From NCBI GenBank assembly GCA_032622095.1, contig CP136066.1:90791319-90855318 (forward strand): a stretch of 64,000 nucleotides of DNA, in the 5' to 3' direction. Within the stretch, counting starts at the first letter, position 1. Every line of letters begins with the position of its first letter. Positions 24,549 to 37,800 of this stretch are shown here, one piece after another. A program made the translations under genes and the position numbers. The notes beneath the pieces are model-generated. The model searched no databases. It was not told the DNA's origin and worked only from the letters and a program-made list of their open reading frames with translations. Source of the DNA: Siphonodentalium dalli. Lineage: Eukaryota; Mollusca; Scaphopoda; Gadilida; Siphonodentaliidae.

Positions 24549-25233
24549 CTTTCTCGTATTTAAATTCGCGAAGTATAGTTTTTCGCTCAGCCTGATGCGC
24601 GAATTAAAAACTGACCTTAAAATTTATCAAAATCATGTACCCCGAAGGGGAGATTAATTTTGATTTTGATGACCCCCCACGATGAAAAATAAAACGCACA
24701 CAGAGGATACATTGTAACTGCTACTTATTTAGTTGCGAAGATAAGTATAATCCAAGATCTACTACACTTATATCACAATACTCCAATAATAATTATAGTA
24801 TTTCAATAGATATCGGAATCACTGACATTAATTCAAACTAAGTAAAGTGACATCTACTACATATATACAGTAATGCCCTAAATAATCGACTCCTTAACCA
24901 CAGCAGAATTATGGATTTAGTCGAAAATATGGCTTGTTGCGATTCATCGGAAAGCTCTCACCGAGAACTTTCCGATGAATGGCAACAAGCCATATTTCCA
25001 ACTAAATCCTGAAAAGTTACCCATAATTCTGCTGTAGTTAAGGAGTCGATTATTTAGTACATTACTGTAGTTTGCTGACTAAAAAATGTTCACTTAGTAG
25101 TTTACATGTGTATTGATTAATACACAAACCCTTTAATATTCCTGCTTGTTCATTTTTCGCTCAGTTATAAATTCGCGCATCGTCTGGTGCAAGAAAAATA
25201 GTCCTGCGCAAATTTAAATACGTGTAAGGTAGT
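24549..25233. mobile_element. CGCGAATT inverted-repeat element carrying a family A insertion
   Basis: TCGTATTTAAATTCGCG followed by TTTTTCGCTCAG at the left pairs with CTGAGCGAAAAA-complement and CGCAAATTTAAATACGTGTA at the right. The family A palindrome at 24866-25079 sits between them, so the CGCGAATT element is the older one. Confidence 0.6.
24866..25079. mobile_element. Family A palindromic MITE (A1)
   Basis: TA ends, with CAGTAATGCCCTAAATAATC at the left and its complement at the right. The two halves pair through CTCCTTAACCACAGCAGAAT and the GCTTGTTGC...GAAAGCTCTC core. The ends resemble pogo/Tigger-type Tc1-mariner termini. The left half lacks about 15 bp present in the right half. 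Confidence 0.9.
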
Positions 25234-25429
25234 TATCCCGTAGGAAATGTTCAGATAATAAGTTCAGCAAATGATCACATATATGGCAATAAAACGTGGC
25301 CAACAGAAAATAGGTAGGTATTTATGTCTCAGTAATAAGTCCTGGGACAAGCCGAGACATAAAAAAATAAAGTATATAGTTTGTCTCATTCCTGTCTGTC
25401 CCAATACAACCACAGTACAAGCAGTCGCA

Positions 25430-25975
25430 GATGGCGGTATCCCCCGCCGAAATGTGCAGTTGGGGAAGTGCATTCTCAATAATGTTTGCGTTCTCAGTAT
25501 GTGCTAAACAAGAGGTGGGATTTTGTCAAAAAGCCTGGCTTGCGAACTCATTTTAGATACTGGTCATGGGAATGAATATACCAATAAACAAAGTCCAATA
25601 ACTCTGCTGAAAATATCCGGCCGGACCTGGTTTGCGAACTCGTTCTAGGTAATGGTCAGGTGAACTCATATACCAATTATCTTTGAAATCCGTTGAGATT
25701 TGTGGAAATAAGCCCTGTGACGTCGTCTATTTGCTATTTGGTAAATTCGACAAAAATAATAAACAAAGTCCAATAATTCCGGTAAAAATATCTGGCCAGA
25801 CCTGGCTTGCGAACTCATTCTAGGTAACGGTCAGGTGAACTCATATACCACAAATCTTTGAAATCCGTTTACATTTGTTCAAGTTATGACTCTTACAAAT
25901 TCGGGACGGACGGACGGACGGAACCCATTACTATATCCCCCGCAAATTATAAATTTGGCGGGGGATAATAATAAG
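25430..25975. repeat. GGCGGGGGAT repeat with internal ~245-bp duplication and GACG tail
   Basis: GGCGGTATCCCCCGCCG at 25433 and TATCCCCCGCAAATTATAAA with GGCGGGGGAT at 25934 bracket the block. Inside, GCTTGCGAACTCATT followed by GGTCAGGTGAACTCATATAC recurs. A (GGAC)n tail lies at about 25905-25920. This type of dispersed repeat is, to my knowledge, common in bivalve genomes. Confidence 0.65.
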
Positions 25976-26088
25976 TTTGGTCCCTGTTCTCAGAGTAAAT
26001 CTACTTGATGATTTTTTCTGTCTCGCTCCTGTCCCAGTAGAATCAGTTTGGTCCATGTTCTATGAGTAAATCTCGCACAACCTCGAGC

Positions 26089-26350
26089 TTAACCCTTCAA
26101 TGACAGGAGCTGCTCTGGTGCAGCATTAAAGATCCTGTGCCAGTGCATTCTCTTATATATCTGAGTCTCCCATAGGAAGCCTCACATATATAAGAGAATA
26201 CACTGGCTTACAAGGTCAAGGTAACTATTGTTAGGCCAATGAATTATCGTATATATGTGAGGCTCTCTATGGGAGACTGGCATATATAAGAGAATTTATT
26301 GGCTCAGGGTTTTTGCAAAATTTCATGAAGCTCCTGTATGGAAGGGTTAA
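26089..26350. mobile_element. Family B element, CCCTTCAATGAC ends (B3)
   Basis: TTAACCCTTCAATGACAGGA at the left and GGAAGGGTTAA at the right. Two mirrored hairpin cassettes with TCTCCCATAGGAAG-type cores flank an AAGGTCAAGGTAACTATTG spacer. Very close to the copy at 21812. Confidence 0.85.
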
Positions 26351-26481
26351 TTCTACTTCTGATACAGAATAAAAAATTGTGTTCTCAAACAATTCCATTT
26401 TCATCAAGAGGGTGTCGTCCTAAATTTTTATTTACAAATCTGTTTAAAAATTTACAATTATTTACAATTAGAAATGTTGAT

Positions 26482-27050
26482 CAGTGTTCACACTGGCCCA
26501 AAATTTTCTTGAGTCACCACCTTAGCCACTTGTGAATTTTTTTTAGCCACATTTTTGCAACCACTTTATCGCATACAGTACTACCGTTTTATCAGGAACA
26601 CATTCTATAGATGGCGTTCCAAAGAAATCTGTCAATTGAATGTTCAAGCTATCAAAACATGGTGTACTAATGAGTATATACAAGCAGATATTACTGTTGA
26701 TGAGAAATACAAGGCCTTTGTTTGAGCAATGTTTGGCAATGTGAAAGCAATATAATGAATATGTGTTCTTATAATTATCAAGTAGAAATAGGAAACCCAT
26801 TCACTGTATGTGATAAAATTACAACCAGTCTCTGTGGCATAAACTGAGAATCAATTAGGTAGAATCAATCAGACTATCTTGTGGCTGGATATTGTTACCC
26901 GATTGTTAATCTTAATCTGTACGATAGCAATTAAGAGCCACACACACAAATTCTTTGAGCCACTTTCTTTAGCCACTAGCACATTTTGTTGAGCCACTTT
27001 TGTTTTTCTTTCGCAATTTGGGAAAGTGGCTCGCGGCAGCGTGAACACTG
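26482..27050. mobile_element. hAT-type non-autonomous element with 8-bp target duplication
   Basis: CAGTGTTCACACTG at the left is mirrored by CAGCGTGAACACTG at the right. Flanks are ATGTTGAT (26474-26481) and AAGTTGAT (27051-27058), seven of eight bases identical. CAGTG ends and an 8-bp duplication are hAT hallmarks. The interior has AGCCACTT words near both ends; no transposase is visible. Confidence 0.8.
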
Positions 27051-27328
27051 AAGTTGATATGTTCTGTTGCAGATGTAATGGTTAAAAGGGATTGGAGGAT
27101 AGATTATTTAGATTGCTTGGAAAATTGTACAATTTTATTCCATAAATTTATCCATATATCCATCACTTATCAGGAATCTTAGAAAAGATAACAATCAACA
27201 ATCTCCCTCTTTCATCTAATTTTCTATATATAATTGCTTGAGAACACAGGTGTTTATTTAATGGCGAGAGGTCAGTACTATAAACTTTGCATACATGTAA
27301 ATTACAAGTTTAGATAAATGTTTGTGCA

Positions 27329-28799
27329 TTATGGGTGGCTGTTTTCACCTTTATTAAATAATTGGACTTAAAGTGTAATTAAGCGCAATTAGTTGTACAT
27401 CCAAGTGGAACTAAAAACTCAGTACTTTCAATTGCACTTATAGAATAGTCTGGATGATGACTACCAGGTGACATTTATAGCTCAACTTTACAATGTAAAG
27501 TTTGAGCTATTGCCATTGGTTGGCATCAGTCGTCCATCCGTCAATCAACAATTTCGTTCGGCCTGCCCTTCAGGCCGCATCCCTTATCCGATCTTCACCA
27601 AACTTCATATGTACCTTCAGGGTGATCTATAGATGGGAGCTATCAAATTTTTCTGAATAACGATGAAAAATGTGGCCGCCATCTTGGATTTCAAATTTTA
27701 ACCCATCGGCACACCCTACAACCGGTATTTATGGCCGGATCATTTTTTAATTTTGCATGCACGATTGTGATCACCTATTGTTGGAACTATCGAATTTGAA
27801 CGATTTTCAATAAAAAACATGGGCTGATGGCCACCAGCAGCCATCTTGGATTTTACTCTTTGCATTACTAAATCCTTTCCTTGAGGTGGCCTCCTATTTT
27901 GAATTAAATTTGTTGAAAAACATGGCCGCCAGTGGCCATCTTGGAATTTATTCTTTGTATGACTAAATCCTTCGGAACACCCTACAGGCCACATCTCTCA
28001 TCCGATCATCACCAAACTTCATATAGATCTTCGGGGTGACCTCTGGATGGGAGCCTCCGATTTTGACAGAAATTTTTTTTAAAATATAGATTTTCAAATT
28101 TGAATCCTTCGGCACATGCCGGAGCCCGCATTTATTGGAGAATTTATTTGAAAATTTACAGGCATGCTTAAATGGGAGCTATCAAATTTGAACAATTTTC
28201 AATGAAAAACATGGCACAGACAGCCATCTTAGATTTTACTCTTTGCATGACTAAATTCTTTGCCACACCCTACAGACCACATCCCTCATCCGACCATCAC
28301 CACACTTCATATGGATCTTCGTGGTAATCTCTAGATGGAAGCCTCATATTTTGACCGAAATTTGTCAAAAAACATGCCCGCCAGCATCCATCTTGGAATT
28401 TACTCTTTGTATGACTAAATCCTTTGTTGCACACTACAGACCACATCTCTCATCCGATAATCACCAAACTTGATATGGAATTTTGGGGTGACCTCTAGTT
28501 TACTGTCATTCTTCTTTGTCATTCTATTCATTGCTCAGCAAAGAATTATCTCCTTCCCAAGTTGAGCTACAGTGTCATTGAAACTTTCATTATAATCGTT
28601 CATTGGTCATTTTTGGAAATAACAGAAATTGTGACAAAATATTAAACAATCAGCCCAAAATATGAAACAATCAGCCCAATCTGATTATGGACCTCATTTG
28701 ATATTTTGAAGGAAAGATTGTCAAGGAAGTAAATGTGCTTAAGCACAATTGTATAAAGCTTAAGTCCAATTAATAATAAATGTGAAAATGGCCTCCCAT
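27329..28799. mobile_element. Inverted-repeat element with ATGGGAGGCCA ends (M1), carrying a second repeat
   Basis: ATGGGTGGCTGTTTTCACCT at the left pairs with the complement of AATGTGAAAATGGCCTCCCA at the right. AAGCGCAATT words lie just inside, as in the related element at 62871-63673. A different repeat occupies 27478-28572. Confidence 0.7.
27478..28572. repeat. AGCTCAACTT...AAGTTGAGCT repeat with internal tandem units
   Basis: Begins TATAGCTCAACTTTACAATG and ends AAGTTGAGCTACAGTG. Inside, blocks with CATCCGATCATCACCAAACT, TTCGGGGTGACCTCT and GCCATCTTGGATTTTA repeat about four times in degenerate form. Non-coding; inserted within M1. Confidence 0.65.
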
Positions 28800-29037
28800 A
28801 GTACATAGATGTAAACATTTAAAAACTATAGGTTATTTATACGGATACCGTGCAAACATGAACTAACATACAACCTCTTTTATTGCTGATTACTCAAAAA
28901 TGTTACCCTCCTATAAATGACACATGTAGAAGTTTTATAGCACTGACCAATAATATATAATACATGTATATTCAAATATAAAACTGCATACACTATGTGA
29001 GCATCAAAAGTTTAGATTTGATGATCAGCAAACAACG

Positions 29038-29709
29038 TTAACCCTTTCTTTATTAATAAACTGCTCATTGACAAGTAGTTCCCATCAAGCCTGAGTTTAG
29101 TGTGCCTGTCATATGCAGAATGAGGTCCCCAGAGGGTTAATTTAGTGATGCTATCCCATATTGTGGGCTAGAATCACTAAATTCACCCTTCGTGGACCTC
29201 ATTCTGCATCACTTCATCTGCCATGGGAGACATAGACTCAGATTGAAGTTCCCAAAATGGTGAATATTGTGATGTACACCCATTGGGAACCTCGATTATT
29301 GCCGTCTGCCAATTTGGGAATAGAGAGAAACTAAACTAAAAAAGAAATAGAATCTATGTGAAGAAGTTTCTATAGAAACTAGATAATAAAGAAACTTTCC
29401 AGAGAAGATGAGGCCTAAGCAGAATGAGGTCCCCAGAGGGCGAATTTAGTGATGCTAGCTCTGGGGACCTCATTCTGCAAATGACAGGCACACTAAACTC
29501 AGGCTTGTTCCCATAGGAAATGCTCAGATCATAAGTTCAACTGTAAATGACCATAGGACATTTCCTACCAATGTATAGGAATCCTTCTGCACTTGTATTA
29601 TCTATTGTCTGCTTATGTTTCCTAAACACCTCTCCAGATGAATAATAGACCATCCCAATGTATAATTTTATAACTGATAGGAGAAGCCATTTAGTAAAGA
29701 AAGGGTTAA
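29038..29709. mobile_element. Family D TTAA element (D1), carrying a family C insertion
   Basis: TTAACCCTTTCTTTATTAAT at the left and TTTAGTAAAGAAAGGGTTAA at the right are inverted repeats with TTAA ends. Internal words match D3 at 38182. Family C copy C1 sits inside it. The element ends 91 bp past the phosphatase stop codon, so it may contribute to the mRNA 3' end. Confidence 0.8.
29096..29507. mobile_element. Family C element (C1), inserted in D1
   Basis: CAAGCCTGAGTTTAGTGTGC at 29096 is mirrored by its complement ending at 29507, and TTCCCAT flanks it on both sides (29089-29095, 29508-29514). Each end holds a hairpin built on GAATGAGGTCCCCAGAGGG and its complement. The 7-8-bp duplication suggests hAT-type insertion. 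Confidence 0.85.
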
Positions 29710-29800
29710 CAGGAACCCAATCTTTGCCTTGAGTATTCATTCAGCAGTATATATCTGAATTTACATCTCTGTTCCAAGAGTATCACTATCACAGCATTCT

Positions 29801-29860
29801 TCAGTTGTACGGACCATGTGTGTCTTTTATAAGTGTGAATCTGTCAATAATTTTCCCATG
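29801..29860 (-). CDS. ACP7: Phosphatase exon 11, terminal, with stop codon
   Basis: Acceptor CTATTTCAG. Encodes HGKIIDRFTLIKDTHGPYN and a TGA at 29803-29801. The preceding VSDDQ and this GKIID...IKD pattern fit the family's C-terminus. No AATAAA was seen between the stop and the D1 element, so the poly-A site is unknown. Confidence 0.93.
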   Translation of the reverse strand, partial: HGKIIDRFTLIKDTHGPYN

Positions 29861-31850
29861 CTGAAATAGAATAAATTTATTTTAAGCCATTCCTGGACAT
29901 AATTCGTGGATGTTACATAAAAATTATGGAAACGGAACATATCAATGTTTAAATTGAAAGTACTAAAAGCTGTGCCAAAATGCAAATATTGGAAAAATTT
30001 TACTCACTCAAATGAGTTAGTGAATGCTATTTTTCTCTTTTAAACACAAGCCACATTTCCTCCTTGATGAAATAGATATCACCAGATGACCCCCTATAAC
30101 TGAATTCAAAACTGTTGACTTCTTGATATTCCTTCACATAATAATTTTTAATTAAATAAGTAAAGATCAACTGATGTCCACATTTTGTCAAAAAAGTTAA
30201 ATTGCACTTATAGGCTTATGTAGAACACAAAGAGTTCTCCATTTCCACTGAGAGGCCATGAATCAGATGGGCCATAAAAAAGATGAACATAACCGAAACA
30301 CAAGTTCAAATCAAGTTGATAGGCATAAGTAGTGTTGTTTATACTTGTCTCTTGTGAAGTTGTGTGTAGTTTGGTCACTGAACAAAATAACTTTAATACA
30401 GGTTTTAGATAACGCATTTGTGTTTGGCATCGAAAAGCCAAACACAAGTGGTGGTAGTATAAAGTCTAGCACTGCACCCAAGTGATAACTAAACATGGCT
30501 TACGCCATTGTTGTGTTAATTACATATCATTCAGTCCCATGGATACCACAATACTAAATACAACCAGCATCCCCACCTCACAGGGAAACTAGAGAAGACA
30601 GAATGGAAAGAAACGGATCCAGAATCAGAAAACTCATCTGCCAACACCACTCATTTTGGAATTGTCAAACGTCTGTCTGTCGATGAGAAGTGCCGGACAC
30701 ACAGTGACCATTGAGTTCTCTGTACTAACGATACCATGTTGATTAATTACCAGTGACTGAATGGTTGTGTTCAGCTATTCGATGCCGAACACAAGTTTAC
30801 ACATTACACAAATCATGCATTAAATATCTTATTAGTGACTCAAAGGACACAAAACTTCACATGAGTCTAATTTAAACATAAATATGAATGCCAATTGATA
30901 CACTTTATTTGTTGTATTTCTTCTTATTTGGACTTATATGGTTATGTTCAGCTTTTTAATGCAACCGAATCAGATGGACGGTGTGAAATTGATCTTAGCT
31001 AGTCACATCTACACTAGTCAATCAGTCACATCTACACTAGTCAATCAGTCACATCTACACTAGTCACGACAAGGCCTCAAAATATGGTGCCGGACATTTG
31101 CATAATGAGATCCCCAGAGGGTGAATTTAGTGACGATACTCCGTACAGTGGGCTAGCATCACTAAATTCACCCTCTGGGGACCTCTTTCTGCTTAGGCCT
31201 CATCTTCTCTGGAACGTATCTTTATTATCAAATCAACATTTTCTTTAGTTTTTTTAGAAAGGTCTTTAGAAAGCTTATATTTCTGTTTTACTCTAAATTC
31301 CCCAAATTAGCAGACAACACTATGCATAATCGAGGTGTCCAATGGGTGTGCATCACCATCTTTACCATTTGATAACTTAAATCTGAGTCTAGGTTTACAA
31401 TAGAAGATGAGGCCATGCAGAATGAGTTCCCAAGGGATGAATTTAGTGATTCTAATTTCTAGCCCATTGTGTGAGGTACAGTAATGCCCTAAATAATCGA
31501 CTCCTTAACCACAGCAGAATTATGGGTAACTTTTCAGGATTTAGTTGAAAATATGGCTTGTTGCCATTCATTGGAAAGCTCTCACTGAGAGCTTTTCGAT
31601 GAATGGCAACAAGCCACATTTCAGACTAAATCCTGAACAGTTACCCATAATTCGGCTGTGGTTAACAAGTCGATTATTTAGGGCATTACTGTAGCATCAC
31701 TAAATACACACTTATTCTGCACATGTCCGGCACCATATTTTATTTTATTTTACTTCATTTTAAAATTGTTGTATATGTGCACACACTAATGAACTAGTAT
31801 ATATGTTATTTATCTCATGTTACATGGCGACGGAGAGGGGGCATTTGTCC

Positions 31851-31884
<34 letters not shown>

Positions 31885-34800
31885 ACCAAACTTTTGTCAA
31901 ATTTTCAATTGTTGGAAATGCAATATTAGTTGGAAATTTTACACCACATATATGTTGAAATTGCTCCCGTTGTTTGATTTTCCAAGCAGTAATTAGTGGG
32001 GAACCAACGGTATCATATTATTTAACTTTTAGTCAAAATTTTGGTCTGAAATGGCCATCAGTTGGAAATTGTCCAAGCTTAGGGGGGTGTCAGGTAGGAA
32101 ATTACAGTTGGAAAGCTTGAGGTACCAACTGGAAAAGTTCCAACCCAAGGGGGGGGGGGGGGTTGCAAATGGAATTATACGAACCTGCGAGTTTGGTCTG
32201 GTTCAAGCGGGGGGGGGGGGGGGCAGATTTCAAGTTGGACACTGCCCTCAGCAGGGATCCACTAGCATGTTCCTGCATGTTGCACATGTATGTGTCTAAG
32301 AATAAACCATTACAACAATGGTGGGGAAAACTCTGGAATTGGGATTGTTTTAGTCTATAAACTCATATTAACTGAACATTCAATATTTACCTGATCATCA
32401 GAGACCTGCTCCCAGTACAGGTGTGTCTTGTTGATAATTTGCATCCTGGAGTAACCATAGTCATCACTTCTGAATGCTGACCATGGCTGTGTGTCATTTT
32501 TAAATGAATCATGCCGTTCCTGGCAGCCCTGCAAAATGGAATAAAACAGATATACAGTAATGCCCTAATTAATCGACTCCATAACCACAGCAGAATTATG
32601 GGTAACTTTTCAGGATTTAGTCAGGGAGATCTTTCCGATGAATGGCAACAAGCCATATTTCTGACTAAATCCTGAAAAGTTACCCATAATTCTGCTGTGG
32701 TTAAGCAGTTGATTAATTAGAGCATTACTGTAGTTGACTCATTTGAAGGAATACAGATGTTAACAGTTAGAATTTATTGATGAAATTAACTTTCGCTATA
32801 GAACACATATCTGTGATACGTTTCAAGAAATGGACTATATGCTCCGTGAAACCTGCAATCTGGATCTCTAGATATCGCAATAATAAAGACTCACTTCGGT
32901 TGTTGGTCACATGTACTATGTCTTAATATTCTAATCTAAAAATGAACACAAAAATACAATGGTTCTTCAATAAAAACACCTAAAATAAACAAGTTAATTC
33001 AAATATGAAACCATCACTAATTTTTAATTTCAATGGCACATCGTTGAGTGAAAGTAATTTGTCTTTTGACACGTCCAAAGTGTTCGGCTGGTCTGTGGTT
33101 AATATGGTTAGGAATATGATTCCTTCTGCACTTTTATTAGATTTTTGTCTGTCTGTTGTCTGGTTTTATTACCTGATCGTCCCTTCAAATGAATACTTTT
33201 ACAACTGATTGGGAGAATCCATTCAATGTATAAATGGTTAAAAAGAGACAATTTACTTTCGATGAAGAGCATTTATGGCTTTGTTGCACATTCACGGTGA
33301 ATATTACAGAGAGATGATAAAAACATGATGTTATGATTATTATTTTCATCATATTATTTTGGATGTTTTGTGGTGTGGGGTCTTCATGATATCTATGCGT
33401 TATGATTGATGTTGATTGCAAGCAAATGTTTGTTTTATTTACCAAGTAAGCCAGTAGTATGTTCGCTTATGTAATGCCCTAAATAATGGACTCCTTAACC
33501 ACAGCAGAATTAAGCGTAATTTTTCAGGATTTAGTCGGAAATATGGCTTGTTGCCATTCATCGTAAAGCTCTCAGACAGAGCTTTCCGATGAATGGCAAC
33601 AAGCCATTATTTCCGACTAATTCCTGAAAAATTACCCATAATTCTGCTGTGGTTAAGAAGTCGATCATTTATGGCATTACTGCAGGTAATTGAGTGAAAT
33701 TATGGTTTGTCCATAAATTAGGGATGGGACAGCTTTAGCTTTCTAATATTATTTTTGGTACTCAATCTGATCAGATGGTCCCCATACCATCAAGATACAA
33801 CAACAACATTTTTTCAAAATACGCTTCAGTTATCAGAATCGATTTATTGCAACAAAATATGTTAACCACTGTCAACTATGCTATCAAATTTCCCAAAATG
33901 TGTTATTTATCAACATTTTGTTCAACAAAATATGGCTGTATTATCACTAAAGTATCATGAAATTTGACCATATTACCACTTGATTTTAGAGTTATACATC
34001 TTCATCCACAATTTTGTCTGAGACCCTCCATTTGATCATGTATTTCTGGGCCACATATTATTACACATCTCGACAAATAACATTATTGTCAATACAGTCA
34101 AACCCGACGGCATTATGATGCAGCACCGAAATTTCATATTAAATCGTAGGAAGTATCGAACAGTTTTCAGGTACATTTTTTAGGCATGCGGTATATAGGC
34201 GTGGTCACTCGACGCTGCTGTCATTTGACTCATTTCTGTAGTGGGGAAAGTAATCAAGAAATTTAGGTTATCGAGAAATAAATTTAATAGCTAAATGTGT
34301 GACAACCAATGGTTTTACAGTATTATGTGGATTGACAGCTTATGATTAAATTATAGACTTTTAACCCTACCTATACTAAATACTCATTGATGAGTAGTTA
34401 TCCCTTAGGAAATGTTCAGATAATAAGTTCAACATTTGTTGAAATTATTATCTGGACATTTCTCTCCAATAAATAGCACTCATTCTGGTTCACTTTTATT
34501 TATCTGTTGTCTGCTTATATTACCTGTACATACCTTCAAATAAAAAATCGACCATTCTGATGTACACTTTCTAAACTTGGTGGGATAATCCACTTACTGT
34601 ATATACTGATCAGTAAGCCCGTGAGGCCCGTGATTGTTTCGACACAAATACTTGGGACTGGGCTTACCTTCGAGGACCCACCACATGCAAAATCTCAGTT
34701 TGTATTGATAGTGCTAATCTAATGTTGTATTTTATAATATATAATCGTGATATATACTGATTATTTTATTTAATAAAAATAATTTCTTCTGTGTTTTATT

Positions 34801-37800
34801 ATGTTAGTTAGATATTTAAAATAGGACACAAAGATTATCTTTTTTTGTCATCTTCAATGAAGAGATAACCTGACATAAATGTATTCCAAGTTGTAAAAAT
34901 GGGGGGTGGGCTTATCTTCGTGGACCACCCAATGATTGTTTTTGGGAGCAAAAACATAGACTGGGCTTATCCTCAGGGATGGGCTTACTGACAGGTGTAC
35001 AATAATGCCCTAAATAATCAACTCCTTAGCTACAGCAGAATTATGGGTAACTTTTCAGGATTTAGTTGGAAATATGGCTTGTTGCCATTCATCGGAAAGC
35101 TCTCAGTGAAAGCTTTCCGATGAATGGCAACAAGCCATATTTCCGACTAAATCCTGAAAAGTTACTCATAATTCTGCTGTGGTTAAGGAGTTGATTATTT
35201 AGGGCATTACTGTATACAGTAGTATGTGAAGGGCTAAACAATACTCACAGCAGAGCCGGTGATTACATGTACTGGAGCTTTCGGGTTTGTGTACGGGTGT
35301 TCATAACTTCCATTCTGCACCTAAAATATAAAGTCTACCATTAGAACTTGGTTGGTGTTGTGTTTAGGTGTAAGTAAGTAAGTACATATTTATTCATGGC
35401 ATATCATCATACAAATGTACAATACATATCAAATCAATAATAAACAAAAATATGTCATATGGTGGTAGCATGACCATATGGTCGTCTTCCTGCCGCCACC
35501 ATTTGGGAAAGGAAAATATACACATACATGTACTGGGTGGGGTTTAAACCATCTTTTGTAATTGAGATGATATAGTATATGACATGGGGCTTTGTGTGTG
35601 TCCATGGTGTTTACAATTACCGTAGATTAAGAAATTGTGAGCTTTAACTATAGTGGTTAAGCTCAGAGATACATACAGGGCCCAGATATCAAGTTGCAAC
35701 TTCAACATACAAATAGCAAACATTGGATTGTACCCTGAATACTTCGACAATGTATGCTATTAAAAGTGTTTTGACTAGACAATGTTCTAAATCAGTTTGC
35801 ACTGAATAATTAATATTTGCACTGAATATAGGTACTCAACAAAACATAGAAGAGAAAATTGAAAATGTTCCGTTTTCTCCTCAAAATTTATCAAGGCTAG
35901 TATTAGAACTTCGTTTTTTGTGCAACTAAAGATACCTTGTCCAATTTAGCACCCCCCCCCCCCCCCATTACTATTTATTCGGATTCGGCGGTGAATAATA
36001 TCTGAGTCAAGGAACCCACCCTTCAAAGCGCAAAGATATTATATTTCCATTTTTCAAATCTATTTATTTTCTACACCTCAAATTCCATATATGGTATGCC
36101 TGGTTCAAACTGGAATTCCCCAGCTGATGTCATCACAAATGTAAACTAGCATCTTATTTCACATGTGATTGGCATAGTATTATAACTTCTCTATGTTCAT
36201 GCATAAATCATGATTACTGAATCTGGATTAACCCTTTACACAACAAAACGGCCAAAAACGCCCAAATAAAGCTTCAACAGCCTAAAATATCTTCGGTCTG
36301 TCTCAATAACACCATACAAATATGGATATCATTGGAACCGGTTCATTGACCACATTGTGATGGTTACAGTTATGCCCTGTGCCAATGCATTCTCTTATAT
36401 ATGCGAGTCGACCATAGGTCGCCTCGCATATGCATTGGCCTAACAATTTTATAATTTTTTTCTACATTCTTTGACAATTTTATCATTTTTAATATGTGTT
36501 AAGCCAATGCATTCTTTTATATATGCGAGGCGACCTATGGTCGACTCGCATATATAAGAGAATGCATTGGCACAGGGCCGTTCTGTTGGGTAAAGGGTTA
36601 AGAATACCAATGCATCCCGATGCCAACTATCACAAGATACTGTCAATTTTGTTTCTGGTGATAAGTTTTCTTCCAAATAAAGCTAAATACGACCTTCGAC
36701 CTCTCGTTATGGCATGCACAACATTGCATGCATGTCCGATTATATTTCTGTGAAATTTTTGCTAGCTAGAATGACAACAATTCAAGGCTAGATGCCTGCA
36801 AATATGGTGCCGGACATTTGCAGAATGAGGTCCCCAGAGGGTAAATTTAGTGATGCAACCCCGCACAGCGGTCTAGCATCACTAAACTAACCTTCTTGGG
36901 ACCTCATTTGCTTAGGCCTCATCTTCTCTGGAAGTATCTCAAGTTGTTACCAAATTAAATAAAAGTTAAATTTCTTCAGAAACATCTTTAGAATGTTTAT
37001 TATTCTTTTTTAGTTTAGTTTCTTTATATATTTTCCCCAACTTGGCAGATTACACAATGCATAATTGGGGTGCCCAATGAGTGCCCATCACAATCTTCAC
37101 CATCTGGGAACTGAAATCTGAGTCCATGTCTCCCATATATTCATTGGATGCATTTGGTGAGCCTAGCCAGCTGTGCAGGGTAGCATCACTAAATTCACAA
37201 TCTGAAAATCTCATTCTGCAAATGTCCGGCACCATAAACCAGAATGGGGTACCAAACTTCAAGCCACGTGGGGGTTGTCCGACTTTGAAACCTACAGTAA
37301 TGCCCTAAATAATTGACTCCTTAACCACAGCAGAACAGTGGGTAACTTTTCAGGATTTAGTCGTAAATATGGCTTGTTGCTTTGGTTAAGGAGTCGATTA
37401 TTTAGGGCATTACTGTAATTCAAGCTGAGATGATAACCAAACTCAAATCTAGAAAGGGTGCATCAATTTTGAGCTAAGAGATGGTGTCCAGATTCAAGTC
37501 GGGTGGGGGTGCCTGATTTTAAAGCCCCTGTGGTTAAATTAACATTGGTTTAGTCAAAATAGAAGGCAAGAGCTAATAATTACTGTATAATCCTGTCTGG
37601 GTATCTATTAATATTCATTGATTTCTTGGTTTTTCTCAACCACTAAAAACAATGTCTGAGATATCTAATAAAACATCAGTAGAAAATATGTGATACGACA
37701 AAATTTTGAATGTTATAATTACATACCTTAAAGTCGTAGATTGGCCACAGTCGTTCATATGAATGCTCATGGGCCCATATTTCAAGATCCACTCCATACT

